A stretch of 64,000 nt of DNA from an uncultured Fidelibacterota bacterium (GCA_913043235.1 CAJWLO010000009.1:1-64000); one strand, 5' to 3'. Positions 28,001-37,339 are shown, counted from the first letter of the stretch. Numbers and translations: made by a program. Notes: generated by a model from the letters alone, not told the origin.

Positions 28001-28610
28001 TCCAGGCGTAGGTGGTCCTAGTCCAATGATTGCTGTATTTTGGGATGATTTGAAATTAACTAATGGTGGTCGTGTTTATACCTGGTATGATGATGAGAAT
28101 CATAAATTTTATATACAATGGTCCAGGGTGAGGACTTTTCAAAATAGTTCAACTGAGAATTTTCAGGTAAGCCTCTTTGATCCTAACTATTATTTTACTC
28201 CTACTGGAGATGGTGAGATCTTAATGCAGTATGAAACTTTTAATAATACTTCCTATGGCTCTTATTCTAGTTGGGGCGCCCCAATACATGGTGACTATTG
28301 TACAATTGGTATTGAAGATCATACAATGAAAATCGGGCTGCAATATACGTTTAATAATACCTATCATCCGGCTGCTATGGCACTCGGAGATGGAACATCA
28401 CTATTCATTACAACGAGAGGCAGTGATATAAGGTTAGAAGGTGACTTAAACATTGATAATTCAATGGATATATTTGATATATTGATTTTAACTGATCAGA
28501 TACTGGGATATACTAATAATGTTAACTCATATGTGGCAGATATTAATGGGGACGGCATGGTGAATATCATGGATATGATCCGGCTCATCCAGCGGGTCAT
28601 GCAATGGTAG
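25023..28610 (+). CDS. Gingipain-like (C25) exported protein with dockerin-like C-terminus
   Basis: This 1195-residue protein has a signal peptide (about 1-20) and an N-terminal propeptide-like region (about 30-195). The C25 domain spans about 225-560, with YVTIVGDAEG and FIGRIS motifs and the nucleophile-type cysteine in IITCGTGSFANE (C458). The usual gingipain GHG is replaced by RGYWG (428-432), and there is no His between there and C458, so activity is uncertain. Carboxypeptidase-regulatory-like and CARDB-like beta domains follow. A ~230-residue beta domain shared with two other proteases here lies at about 895-1130. The final segment is EF-loop-based and dockerin-like (DLNIDNSMDIFD, DINGDGMVNIMD). 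It has no YPNPFNP tag. A PorU-like role is an alternative. Confidence 0.8.
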   Translation: MNQRKIFFIILMAYNLILAAGSNKKHLYTGFSSMESGTENFIQYRTPEFELKQIVKDGKSFVKPIMKNSGTVSSIGQPFLPSTSTYYGVDPGTSFGVNINIISSEVIQDVDILPMVGLDSEEFYGDNDKGNEYQVNEFFPPEIVSVSNPIIFRELSMVQVTITPFQYNPISKELLIIHQADIELVENGSYQIPFIPVRSSRAFESLYQAMVVNYESLNRTQLEYQRPSILYVLPSNIGNLLNTVQSLMDWKSRVGYEVNYVSSSNIVNNKNNLRDYIENAYQTWENPPEYVTIVGDAEGSYDIPTWFESWSGYNGEGDHPYALLEGGDQYPEVFIGRISFDTQSDLQTQINKLLNYESAPYMGENWFERACLTGDPTTSGISCVITNEHINEMFDLRNFQEVNTIYNGSFASQMTASISEGISFFNYRGYWGVSGFTSNNLNQTTNGFMLPIATIITCGTGSFANEESLSEAFTRAGTASNPKGSVVCIGSATLGTHTLFNNMVDMGFYYGALIEEIESVGGALMYGKMMLHKNYPSNPNSYANIFAHWNNLIGDASLQMWTSYPQMLTADHPYAVSKGTNFVDIIINGENGGVENVWVTILLDNEIFESGYTDDEGRVRLSVTSTQESEVLLTATKQNYYPYQSSFQIYDPGVSVHVNPELIIVDDDDDGDSQGNNNGKANGGEIIELFVGITNYGNQDAENIIGTLISDNTNVIIQNNEVAYGNLSSGESVLSAEPFIIALNDGLTEGTDLGLAINLYDTTGNSSNDIIDVNVAGNMIVATRIDVLGTVEDVLPPGESSSIAIRLENMGSTTAYNIVGTITSPSPFIEILDEIGTWTSIPANGSMVNNENTFVISALEETIPGATAYLMVNIETENGYTTNSVLEIQIGTPTVYDPVGPDDHGYYIYDSGDIGYLLSPVYNWIEIDSRYGGEGTHLNSLTDNGDNGDDVQTIDLPFTFKMYGIDYNQISICSNGWISMGDTDMESFRNYQIPGVGGPSPMIAVFWDDLKLTNGGRVYTWYDDENHKFYIQWSRVRTFQNSSTENFQVSLFDPNYYFTPTGDGEILMQYETFNNTSYGSYSSWGAPIHGDYCTIGIEDHTMKIGLQYTFNNTYHPAAMALGDGTSLFITTRGSDIRLEGDLNIDNSMDIFDILILTDQILGYTNNVNSYVADINGDGMVNIMDMIRLIQRVMQW

Positions 28611-28671
28611 CGAGAACTTTCGTTACATGGGATCTACCTATTTTATAGTCTGGAGCATCACCTGATTTCCA

Positions 28672-29853
28672 ATGATCATAACACCGCTATTCTTTCTGGG
28701 CATTCTCGCTGCATTGCTATGTGCAGCTGGTGTTATTGAATATTACCACCACCAGCGGTTACTCAATACAATCCCAATTCGTATCCATGTGAATGGAACC
28801 CGAGGAAAGTCTAGTGTTACCCGCCTTATTGCTGCTGGACTTAGGGAAGCCGGAATTCGAACATTTGCCAAAACTACTGGTACTGCTCCCAGAGTGATTG
28901 ATGCAGCAGGTAAAGACCATATTATTCACCGATTAAGATCTCCATCTATTGGTGAACAGGTGCGCCTTTTAAATTACTTTTCCCAAGAAAAACCTGATGC
29001 TGTGGTTATGGAATGCATGGCCGTACAGCCACAGTACCAATGGATTTCCGAACACCAAATGGTGCGTTCCAATCTGGGAGTAATTACTAATGTTCGTCCG
29101 GATCATATGGAAGAAATGGGCTCTACACTAGATGATGTCGCCCATTCTCTATGTAATACAGTTCCTCTAGATGGAAAGCTGGTCACTGGAGAAGATGAGC
29201 ATCTAGGAATCCTTAAAAAGGTTGCGGAAAATAATGGAAGCGAATTTATTCAGTCCGATGAAGCAAATATCACTGATGATGAATTGGATCAATTCTCTTA
29301 TATGGAGCATCCTGCTAATGTAGCAGTTGCATTGGATGTTTGTCATGAAGCAGGTGTTCAAAGGGAAGTGGCCCTAGCAGGTATGCATAAGGTTCAGCCG
29401 GACCTCGGTGCATTAATCGCCTGGAGCTTGGAAATAGGTGAGAAACGTATTCAATTTGTTAACGGTATGGCAGCCAATGATCCTGTTTCAACCCTCCAGA
29501 TATGGAAGTTTGTCATTGACCGCTACCCTGGTGAAGGTGGAACCTGTGTATTTTTCAATTCTCGCGAGGATCGTCCTGCACGGACCCGGCAGCTAATCGA
29601 ACTGACCTTGGCAGAGATAAAACCAGATCATTTTGTAGTTAGAGGTGATAATATTGATGGAACCATAGAAAGAGTCCGCAATCATTCTCCTCAAACAGAT
29701 ATACATGTAGTTGAGCTGAATCAAAACTTAGATTTTGTGGTGAACCAGCTATTGGGCCTACCTCATGATACATTAATTTATGCCATTGGGAATCAGGTAG
29801 GTTCTGGCCAGGAAATTCTTACCAAATTGGCGGAGTACAGACACCATGGCTGA
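28672..29853 (+). CDS. pgsB: Poly-gamma-glutamate synthase PgsB/CapB
   Basis: This 393-residue ATP-dependent amide ligase of the Mur-ligase-like superfamily polymerises glutamate through gamma-linkages at the membrane. It has an N-terminal membrane anchor (about 4-22) and the P-loop NGTRGKSSVTR (residues 41-51) near the start, as in CapB. Further conserved stretches are TGTAPR, VMECMAVQPQYQ and TNVRPDHMEEMG. Length and motif order match PgsB/CapB. It overlaps pgsC by 8 bases. The 61-base gap upstream may hold its promoter, or the gene may be read from the pilus run. Confidence 0.95.
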   Translation: MIITPLFFLGILAALLCAAGVIEYYHHQRLLNTIPIRIHVNGTRGKSSVTRLIAAGLREAGIRTFAKTTGTAPRVIDAAGKDHIIHRLRSPSIGEQVRLLNYFSQEKPDAVVMECMAVQPQYQWISEHQMVRSNLGVITNVRPDHMEEMGSTLDDVAHSLCNTVPLDGKLVTGEDEHLGILKKVAENNGSEFIQSDEANITDDELDQFSYMEHPANVAVALDVCHEAGVQREVALAGMHKVQPDLGALIAWSLEIGEKRIQFVNGMAANDPVSTLQIWKFVIDRYPGEGGTCVFFNSREDRPARTRQLIELTLAEIKPDHFVVRGDNIDGTIERVRNHSPQTDIHVVELNQNLDFVVNQLLGLPHDTLIYAIGNQVGSGQEILTKLAEYRHHG

Positions 29854-30289
29854 GATCAGCATTGGGTTGGGTATTGTTTTGAGCCTGATTTTGTCTGAGA
29901 CCCTAGGCGTAACAGCAGGAGGAATTATTGTACCTGGATATATTTCACTTTATCTACATCATCCCCTTCAGGTATTAACAACGTTTTTAGTGGCGATTTT
30001 AGTTTGGGGAATTATCCAAGGAATGGGGAAAATAACGTTTCTATATGGTAAGAGGCGTATTGTTTTGGCGCTAATATTGGGTTTCTTTTTTGGATACATC
30101 TCACGGAACTTTTTCTTTTTCCCTGTTGAATTTGGCCGTGTGGCTGTGATAGGGAATATTATTCCCGGCTTAATTGCAAACTGGATGGACCGTCAGGGGG
30201 TTACCAGAACAATTGCTGTTGTTTTGATAACAGCTGTTTTGGTCAAATTGATTGTTATGATTTTGTTTGGCGGGATTCTTTTTGAATAA
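29846..30289 (+). CDS. pgsC: Poly-gamma-glutamate biosynthesis membrane protein PgsC/CapC
   Basis: This 147-residue polytopic membrane protein has four to five hydrophobic segments and the characteristic N-terminus SETLGVTAGGIIVPGYISLY. It is the membrane partner of PgsB in the gamma-glutamate polymerase complex. The ATG lies inside the end of pgsB (8-base overlap), and the 3' end overlaps the next gene. Confidence 0.95.
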   Translation: MAEISIGLGIVLSLILSETLGVTAGGIIVPGYISLYLHHPLQVLTTFLVAILVWGIIQGMGKITFLYGKRRIVLALILGFFFGYISRNFFFFPVEFGRVAVIGNIIPGLIANWMDRQGVTRTIAVVLITAVLVKLIVMILFGGILFE

Positions 30290-31433
30290 TTATAGAAAAC
30301 ATCCCTTTATCCCGGCAATCCAGAAAACGTCTACGTTGGTTTATCTTTCTGTATTATCAGTAATCTGTTTTCTTGTTGCGTATCAATCAAGAACTATTGA
30401 TATATCACCGATGTATGATCAAAAGGTAGAAGCTGCGAATCTTATGGAGGATGCTATGACCATTCTCAAGAAATCAAGGATGGAACATGGTGTTTTTATA
30501 GATATTGAAAATGATCCCAACGAAACTGGGATGGTGGGCAGTCCATTTAGTCTAGTTACTACGGATGAAGGTGATCTGGATGCAAAATTAACCACCTTGG
30601 ACCCTAATTTTGCTGCGGTCATGGTTGACCTTATGTTACAGATAAATCTATTAAGAAATGATACTATAGCAATTTTGATGACCGGTTCCATGCCTGGTGC
30701 GAACTTGGCTGCGCTTACAGCCTGCAAGGCTCTAAATATTCATCCTGTTATCATTACTTCTGTGGGGGCATCCCAGTGGGGTGCAAACCAGGTGGATTTT
30801 ACATGGCTGGATATGGAATCTATCCTATATGAGAACAAATTGATTACTGCCCGAAGCATAGCCGCATCTATCGGAGGCAGAAATGATATGGGACGTTTAT
30901 TATCACCTGCCGGCAGGAAAATTATTATAAAAAATATTGAATCACATAGCCTGCCTTTGATTCGTGGGAATAAACTTGCAGATAATATCAAGGAAAGAAT
31001 GGACTTTTTTTCGTCTATCTGCCAGATAGACGATTACAAAGCATTCATTAATGTAGGTGGCGGTGTTGCCAGTCTGGGTACCAGTTTCAATTTAAAACTC
31101 CTGCCTCCAGGTATTGTTTACAGGATGGATGTGACTGACATCTCCCGACCTGGCGGTATAGAAGGAGTACTACATAAATTTGCCAAAGCTAATGTTCCTA
31201 TTCTGCATATTTTGAATATTAGACCCCTTACGGAACAGTTTAATATGCCGTTTGCCCCGATCCCTATACCAGAAATCGGTGTGGGAAATTTATATGCCCA
31301 AGAGCGTTATAATGTCTGGGTGGCTGCCATTTGCCTGTTTGTGGTGGGTGGTAGCGTTTTCACTGTTGGATATCAAAGCAATAAGAAAATCAAAGAACAT
31401 TTAATGCAGCATGAACCGGATAGTTTACTCTAG
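30282..31433 (+). CDS. Poly-gamma-glutamate system protein (PgsW-like)
   Basis: This protein of about 383 residues has a membrane helix near each end (LVYLSVLSVICFLVAYQS at the N-terminus and AICLFVVGGSVFTVGY at the C-terminus) with a large domain between. That domain contains a GSMPGANLAALTACKAL stretch and a GGGVASLGTS loop. It matches my memory of the PgsW-like family found beside pgsB and pgsC in bacteria that lack the PgsA/CapA subunit. No ATG is available at the N-terminus. TTG 30282 (8-base overlap with pgsC, GGCGGGA 6-7 bases upstream) is chosen; TTG 30267 is an alternative. Role in polymerisation or export is inferred from context. Confidence 0.82.
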   Translation: MNNYRKHPFIPAIQKTSTLVYLSVLSVICFLVAYQSRTIDISPMYDQKVEAANLMEDAMTILKKSRMEHGVFIDIENDPNETGMVGSPFSLVTTDEGDLDAKLTTLDPNFAAVMVDLMLQINLLRNDTIAILMTGSMPGANLAALTACKALNIHPVIITSVGASQWGANQVDFTWLDMESILYENKLITARSIAASIGGRNDMGRLLSPAGRKIIIKNIESHSLPLIRGNKLADNIKERMDFFSSICQIDDYKAFINVGGGVASLGTSFNLKLLPPGIVYRMDVTDISRPGGIEGVLHKFAKANVPILHILNIRPLTEQFNMPFAPIPIPEIGVGNLYAQERYNVWVAAICLFVVGGSVFTVGYQSNKKIKEHLMQHEPDSLL

Positions 31434-32289
31434 CGTATTATTAGTAGTGATGGTGGAGGTATTTTGCTCACATCTGGAAGCAAAACTCCTTAGGCCAAGT
31501 ATGAATGGTGAAAAGAAGGAAATTTTAATGGTGAAATCAAAGCGTCGACTCTATTATCCTATTGGAAGTGAAGGATTGCAATATATGGTTGAAGGACCAA
31601 CCCGGCTGGAGTTCATTTCCCGGTATCCAGTTATTAAAAAGAAAAAACGGAGTCATCCATATCATTTTATCATCGTTATGGACAGGGAAGATACAGTAAT
31701 GGTGAATCATCGGTATAAGGTTCAGAAATCGATCAGGTCAGTTCAGCATCCGAAACATAGCTATACCTATTCTGGGAACTATTATATAAATCTGGGAAAA
31801 GGAACCCACAATATTGAACTGCTTCAGGGTGATGGATTAAAATATCCTGTGTTACTACGGGTGTTAGCCAAGGGATTTCAATCTTTTGGGGAACATAAGG
31901 AGATTCTCATGCCCATGGTCTATCAGCGTTCTATTAAATTAGTTTCCAATAAAAAGGAAGTTGACTATTATGAATGTTCTTATGATTTACCGCTCCAGTT
32001 AGAAGTTTTTGGGGAAAAGACTCTTAGGATAATGAATCGATTGGAATTTTCTCAGGCCATGGGTCAGGAGGAAGCATACCGCATCCGTGTTCGGGAAGGC
32101 AAGAAAATTATAGGAATATATTATTTCAATGCGGAACGATCATCAGAATCCAGGATTATTGGAAAAGAAGACAGGGTTCCTGGAAAGTGGCGATCCTGTG
32201 ATATTACTGTACCGCAAGGAAAGCATATCTATTCAGTGGAAGTTGCGGATAAGGAGAAAACGATCTTGACTCGTTATATATTGTATTGA
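31411..32289 (+). CDS. Exported protein of unknown function in the pgs operon
   Basis: This 292-residue protein has a signal peptide (hydrophobic to about residue 18, cleavage near HLEAK). The mature part is mostly beta-strand, rich in Lys, Arg and Tyr, and predicted to be periplasmic. Its basic nature (runs such as KKKKRSH, and KSKRRLYYP) would suit contact with a polyanion such as gamma-polyglutamate, but this is inference. It overlaps the pgsW-like gene by 23 bases and is coupled to the next gene by TGATG. I recognise no family. Confidence 0.75.
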   Translation: MNRIVYSSVLLVVMVEVFCSHLEAKLLRPSMNGEKKEILMVKSKRRLYYPIGSEGLQYMVEGPTRLEFISRYPVIKKKKRSHPYHFIIVMDREDTVMVNHRYKVQKSIRSVQHPKHSYTYSGNYYINLGKGTHNIELLQGDGLKYPVLLRVLAKGFQSFGEHKEILMPMVYQRSIKLVSNKKEVDYYECSYDLPLQLEVFGEKTLRIMNRLEFSQAMGQEEAYRIRVREGKKIIGIYYFNAERSSESRIIGKEDRVPGKWRSCDITVPQGKHIYSVEVADKEKTILTRYILY

Positions 32290-33320
32290 TGATGCTGCGA
32301 ATACAGATTATAGCTAGTTATTTTATTTTATCCTGGACCCTTGCAGGAACACCTCTGGATTATGCTATCCAGTTCACCACAGGATATGATAGTAATGTGA
32401 TGCGATTTTCTACAGATGAATTTAGACAGGCAGCATTGGTTTCCGATGTTATGGGTGGTGCGGATACCTTTGATAGTTTTGTTTATAGACTGGGATTATT
32501 AGGGAATAAATCCTTCTGGAATTCACGTAAAAAAGAGTTCATAATATCAGGAAATCTTCATTGGACGGATTACCATCACCACCCGCAGAGGAAATATGGA
32601 TCAAGTGGTTTTGGAATGCAATACAGATGGGGTCCATATCAGAATATTAAATATTCACTTCGGCATCTGGATCAATTTTATCTTCGCCATTACGTTAATC
32701 GGGATATAAGTAATGTCAGCCTTTCGGCAAGTTCATTTACAGATCATAACCAGAGCATAACGATTACTCAAAAAATAGGTCGAAGGGAATGGTTTAATCT
32801 CACCATGGGATTCCTACAACGCTACTATGAAAAACCATTTACCGAATTCGATTTAGACATCTATTATGTTCGCGGGAAATTAAATAGGAGAATTAACAAT
32901 TTTGGCACAGTGGCTTTCCAATTAGAGAGGGGTAGTGCAGATAACATTACCTTTGGAAAAACAGCAAAAGCCAGTGCATTGAACAGATCTTATCAAACGA
33001 TGGAATGGTATTTCCCTGTTCGTGTTAAACATAAGATCCCTTATATGGATGAAGTAGGAATTTCTGCCAGAAGGGAAACACGTATTTATGCTGCGGAAGA
33101 TCCTGATGATCCACTTCATGCCGGTAGGAGTCACATTGATTCAAAATATGACTTATGGTTGAAAAAAAACATAATTGAATCTGTCAATGTAGTTCTTTCG
33201 GGACGTTATCGTACCCGGGTTACTAATTCCGGTTATGAGTGGGTGGAAGATCTCAAAAGTTTTCAATTGCTACAACTATGGTGCAAAATAGAATGGGAAC
33301 TCTTATATGACCAGTATTAG
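32289..33320 (+). CDS. Predicted outer-membrane beta-barrel in the pgs operon
   Basis: This 343-residue protein has a signal peptide (LRIQIIASYFILSWTLAG) and alternating aromatic/polar strands throughout (for example YRLGLLGNKSFW, FIISGNLHWTDY, FNLTMGFLQRYY). This is the pattern of an outer-membrane barrel of about 14-18 strands, ending in an aromatic-containing strand. It could export or anchor the polymer made by PgsBC; no sequence family is recognised. The ATG at 32289 shares a base with the preceding TGA, and ATG 32292 is equally possible. The 3' end overlaps the next gene by 14 bases. Confidence 0.72.
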   Translation: MMLRIQIIASYFILSWTLAGTPLDYAIQFTTGYDSNVMRFSTDEFRQAALVSDVMGGADTFDSFVYRLGLLGNKSFWNSRKKEFIISGNLHWTDYHHHPQRKYGSSGFGMQYRWGPYQNIKYSLRHLDQFYLRHYVNRDISNVSLSASSFTDHNQSITITQKIGRREWFNLTMGFLQRYYEKPFTEFDLDIYYVRGKLNRRINNFGTVAFQLERGSADNITFGKTAKASALNRSYQTMEWYFPVRVKHKIPYMDEVGISARRETRIYAAEDPDDPLHAGRSHIDSKYDLWLKKNIIESVNVVLSGRYRTRVTNSGYEWVEDLKSFQLLQLWCKIEWELLYDQY

Positions 33321-34311
33321 ACCGGTCTGTGCCGCTACATTTATAGCTCTATTTATGAGTTGCATGGAACCTACTACAGAACATCTATGGACCTTGAATT
33401 CAATAGCACAAGTGGAAACAGAAGGATACTGCCGTGATATTTTTATTTCTGGGGATTCTGTTTTTGTCGCTGCTGGTCAGGCAGGTATTCAGTTGTGGGA
33501 TATTTCCAGTATTACAGTCCCAGTTAAGGTTTGGGAGATGACTCTTTCAGACTTGGGTGTGAGTAAGGAAATCACCCAGGTAGAATATGAAGCATCCATC
33601 AAGCAACTCTTTGCTCTAGAAAGTAATGAGCGCCCCATTCACATTGATTTATCCCAAGGAAATACTGCCATAGTTTTAGGTCAGTTTTCTAGCGAAAAAA
33701 CAAAAGAATTCCGTGTTAATACAAATAGCAGCACTTCATTTACTGTTTTTACAGCTGATAATGATGATGGATTAAAATGGAGTAAGTTTGAATATGATTC
33801 CGCGTTCGGATTATGGTTTAATTCAGCAGGTGGTGAAATTCCCAGCTTGGGAAATCCCAATGGAATTGATGTTTTTGGATCTAATATAGTTTTGACCCTG
33901 GATCAATTAGGTCTCGAATCATTCGATAGTAATGAAGGAATAATCTCTAATAGTTTTCACATGGATTTGGATGGAAATGCACGGGCAGTAACAATAATAG
34001 ATAGTGAAGAATGTTATATAGCTTGTGAAGATGGCGGAGCGTATAGATTGTCCCCTGGATTTTCTGCTCAATGGAAGTTAAAGGTGCAATTTGCCCAAGA
34101 TCTTTTTGTGACACATGTAAGTGTCGATGGCCATCAATTATCTTTATCTTGTGCAAGTAATGGCTTAGCATTCTATGAAGCAAAACAATCTGGCAGGGTG
34201 GAAGAAAGAGGCATACATGACATTGGATATGTCTACCATACAGAATTCTCCAACAACTATCTTTTTGCGGCGACAAGAGAAGGTTTACAAATTGTAGAAA
34301 TTCATGAATAA
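33307..34311 (+). CDS. Beta-propeller-like (LVIVD-type) putative lipoprotein
   Basis: This 334-residue protein has an N-terminal hydrophobic stretch ending in LFMSCME, so Cys 18 may be lipidated. The mature part has repeating units such as DIFISGDSVFVAAGQAGIQLWDIS and YLFAATREGLQIVEI, characteristic of LVIVD-type propellers that occur in surface proteins. It begins inside the barrel gene and shares bases with the start region of the next gene. Likely outer-membrane-attached; function unknown. Confidence 0.72.
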   Translation: MTSIRPVCAATFIALFMSCMEPTTEHLWTLNSIAQVETEGYCRDIFISGDSVFVAAGQAGIQLWDISSITVPVKVWEMTLSDLGVSKEITQVEYEASIKQLFALESNERPIHIDLSQGNTAIVLGQFSSEKTKEFRVNTNSSTSFTVFTADNDDGLKWSKFEYDSAFGLWFNSAGGEIPSLGNPNGIDVFGSNIVLTLDQLGLESFDSNEGIISNSFHMDLDGNARAVTIIDSEECYIACEDGGAYRLSPGFSAQWKLKVQFAQDLFVTHVSVDGHQLSLSCASNGLAFYEAKQSGRVEERGIHDIGYVYHTEFSNNYLFAATREGLQIVEIHE

Positions 34312-34321
34312 GAGAGCCCAT

Positions 34322-37300
34322 ATGAAAAAACATTATTTAATCTGGTTGGCAATCACCTTTTCCTCGGCCCAGAATTTTAACTTATCTTCTGGCGCTCCTA
34401 TCCGTCAGGGGGTTCATATCGAATGGTACAGGACCGTGGCGCTTGGACATTCAGGCGAGGTCATTTTTGTTTGGTCAGATACTCGTTTTGGTATGCGCAA
34501 TATTTTTGCCCATAAGATTAATCTGGAGGGTGAATTATTATGGGGAGAAAACGGTGCTGTAGTAACAAACCTTCCTGGCAGGCAGGAAGATCCTGTGGCT
34601 ATTATGGACGGATTTGGTGGGGTATATATTGCCTGGGTGGATTATCGTTTTGATGAAGAAGGAGATATCTTTTTTCAACATATTGATACGGATGGAAACA
34701 TGCAGTTGGATCCAAATGGCATTGCACTGGCTCAGGTTCCAGGAAGGCAACTTACTATTAATATGTGTACAGACAGCCTTGGTGGTGTATTTGTGACCTG
34801 GCAGGACAAACGGGGTGGTATTGATGATGATATCTATGGGACACATATCTCTTTAGAACATGATGTTATTTCACCTGGAACTGGTATCCCTATTGTTGTT
34901 GAAGGAGGGGACCAAAACGCTAAGAGCATTGAATATGCAGGAAACAATGAAGCTTTTATCGCATGGGCTGATTTTCGTCAAGGTGCCAACGCTGATATAT
35001 ATGGACAAAGAATCAATATTAGCATGGATGCTATCTTTACTGAGAATGGGATTCAAGTTGCACAGACCACTGATCAGGAATTAACACCCAGAGTAACCTA
35101 TGTGAACTCCAGTCAATCCTTTGTGACTTGGAAGAGAGGAAATGACGAATCTAAGATATACTATCAATTTATGGATTCAACTGGGCTTATATTTGATGAA
35201 GCTAAAGTTATCTCAGATTTTGAAGCCATTCAGACTGCTCCTAGGGTAAAAAGGAGTTTGTCTGGAGAAGTGTTTGTGAATTGGACAGATTTAAGAGATG
35301 ACCCTGTTAACGGTGATCAATATTTCCAGAAAATTGATGAGAATGGTAATATTGAGTGGGGAACAGGTGTGCGTCTTGATCTAGAAGATGATTTGGATTT
35401 CAGTACCCGATTTACTGCGGGTAATGACGGCGACCTCCACATAGTCTGGGAGCGTGGAACTTTTCCAGAAGTAGATATTATGTACCAGAATATTGATTCA
35501 GAAGGAAACCACTCATTGGAAAATCCGGTAAATGTTTCTGCTATAGATGGACATCAGTTTTCACCAATCATAACCGGTGATATAGAAAATGGGCTTTATG
35601 CAGTTTACGCTGATCAGGGTACCGGTAGTATTGATCTTAAGGTCCAACGAATCAACCCTACCTATGAATCTCATTGGGATAGTGGAGGCATTACGGCTAT
35701 GTTTGGGCTAGATGGTGATGTGAACTATACTAAACCCTATCGTATTGATGATGAAGATCTTTATTTACATTGGGAAGATAATCGGTCTGCAAAAAAGATA
35801 TTTGGCACGAGGATTACAGGGGAAACAATACAGTATAATAATGGAAAGCAGTTGACGTTTGGAGATAATTCATCTTCAGAAACTGATTTTTCTACCCCAA
35901 AAGTTATCCACACCGAGCATGGCATATTCTCAGCTACATTTGATGGATCAACATCTCCAAAATTTATTCGTATCAATAAATTTGATTACCTCTTGAGAAA
36001 TGTATGGGATTCTACAGGTGTTGCAATGACGCCAGTATTTGATATGAGAAATGCGACACTTGTTGGTGCCGGTGAGGGGGTGGGGTGTTTCTGGTCAGAG
36101 AGTCGAGGTTCTAATTATAATATTTATTTTCAAAGGCTGGATGCCGACGGTAATCTTATTTTGGATGTGGAAGGGATGGAAATTGTGAATTCAAGTGGAG
36201 ATGATTATCTCCTTGAAGTTATCCCAACACCTGATGAAAAATTTTTAATATTTTGGATGGAAGATGCTTGGCCTGCTGCAAGACTCATGTTTACAAAAAT
36301 AGATGAAAATGGTAATAAGGAAATTGGCTGGAATCCTAATGGGAACAGCTTAAGTGTAGCTTCCTTTGATTCTAGATATCTTCAAGTGCGAAAAATTAAT
36401 AATGATATAGGTGTTTTTACTGTCTGGGTTCAGCAGGGGAATGCTGCTGATATTTATGCCCAGATAGTGGGTTGGGATGGAAATCTACTATGGGCTTCTG
36501 GAGGTATTGTAATATCGGATGCAGAAAATGATCAGAATAATTTCACCTTTGATTTCAACGATATTCGTTCACATTCGTTTCTGGTGTGGGAAGATTTTCG
36601 TAATGGCCAGAATTTTGAAATATTTGGACAAGTCATAAACTTAGAAACAGGAGTTTTAAATCTCGAGCCTATCCAGTTTACTTCTGTGTTGAACGATTCT
36701 CTTAATAATTATAATCCTACTGCTGCATCCATCACGGAGAATGAATTCTTAGTGATCTGGGAGGATGGTCGAGGCTATATAAATGAAGATCCATTACTGA
36801 TCAATGGCGTGGACCTTTATGGCTCAGGCTATATCATTGGGCAGGGTATGACAACAAATATGAATGGAATCCCCATCTGCATCGCATACCACAAACAGCA
36901 AAATGTGAATATAAGTCACCATGTTGGTGAAGAATATTTCTTGGATTGGATCGATTACCGAAGTTCTGGTAAAGAAGATCTTGCCAATTACTATGGTAGG
37001 ACACTCATGAAAGCTGAATTACTTAATAATGACTCAGACTGTAATTGTGATGTACCAACAGAATTCAGTCTGAAACCGGCTTATCCAAATCCATTTAATG
37101 GTAAAGTTAATTTTGAATTTACCGTATCTGCTAAAGAAGCTGTTGAATTTAGGATATATGATATTAAAGGCAGGGTGGTTTCTGATAAATTGATTCTTCC
37201 AGGATTTGGAGGAACTTATAGGATTATTTGGGATGGAAAAGTTGATGATGGCAAAATGGCACCCAGTGGTATCTATTTTTATAAATTTAATATAAATCAT

Positions 37301-37336
37301 ATAATAAAAAAGGGTAAGATTACTTATCTAAAGTAA
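34322..37336 (+). CDS. Tagged secreted beta-propeller-like protein
   Basis: This protein of about 1004 residues has a signal peptide (KKHYLIWLAITFSSAQ) and many copies of a loose repeat ending in a W-x-D-x-R core: FVWSDTRFG, IAWVDYRFD, VTWQDKRGG, IAWADFRQG, VNWTDLRDD, VWEDFRNGQ. This is typical of repeat propellers in secreted FCB proteins. The C-terminus is a sorting domain beginning at PAYPNPFNGKVN. ATG 34322 is chosen over 34304 because it gives a proper signal peptide and an AGAG lies a few bases upstream. Function unknown; binding at the surface is likely. Confidence 0.82.
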   Translation: MKKHYLIWLAITFSSAQNFNLSSGAPIRQGVHIEWYRTVALGHSGEVIFVWSDTRFGMRNIFAHKINLEGELLWGENGAVVTNLPGRQEDPVAIMDGFGGVYIAWVDYRFDEEGDIFFQHIDTDGNMQLDPNGIALAQVPGRQLTINMCTDSLGGVFVTWQDKRGGIDDDIYGTHISLEHDVISPGTGIPIVVEGGDQNAKSIEYAGNNEAFIAWADFRQGANADIYGQRINISMDAIFTENGIQVAQTTDQELTPRVTYVNSSQSFVTWKRGNDESKIYYQFMDSTGLIFDEAKVISDFEAIQTAPRVKRSLSGEVFVNWTDLRDDPVNGDQYFQKIDENGNIEWGTGVRLDLEDDLDFSTRFTAGNDGDLHIVWERGTFPEVDIMYQNIDSEGNHSLENPVNVSAIDGHQFSPIITGDIENGLYAVYADQGTGSIDLKVQRINPTYESHWDSGGITAMFGLDGDVNYTKPYRIDDEDLYLHWEDNRSAKKIFGTRITGETIQYNNGKQLTFGDNSSSETDFSTPKVIHTEHGIFSATFDGSTSPKFIRINKFDYLLRNVWDSTGVAMTPVFDMRNATLVGAGEGVGCFWSESRGSNYNIYFQRLDADGNLILDVEGMEIVNSSGDDYLLEVIPTPDEKFLIFWMEDAWPAARLMFTKIDENGNKEIGWNPNGNSLSVASFDSRYLQVRKINNDIGVFTVWVQQGNAADIYAQIVGWDGNLLWASGGIVISDAENDQNNFTFDFNDIRSHSFLVWEDFRNGQNFEIFGQVINLETGVLNLEPIQFTSVLNDSLNNYNPTAASITENEFLVIWEDGRGYINEDPLLINGVDLYGSGYIIGQGMTTNMNGIPICIAYHKQQNVNISHHVGEEYFLDWIDYRSSGKEDLANYYGRTLMKAELLNNDSDCNCDVPTEFSLKPAYPNPFNGKVNFEFTVSAKEAVEFRIYDIKGRVVSDKLILPGFGGTYRIIWDGKVDDGKMAPSGIYFYKFNINHIIKKGKITYLK

Positions 37337-37339
37337 TAC

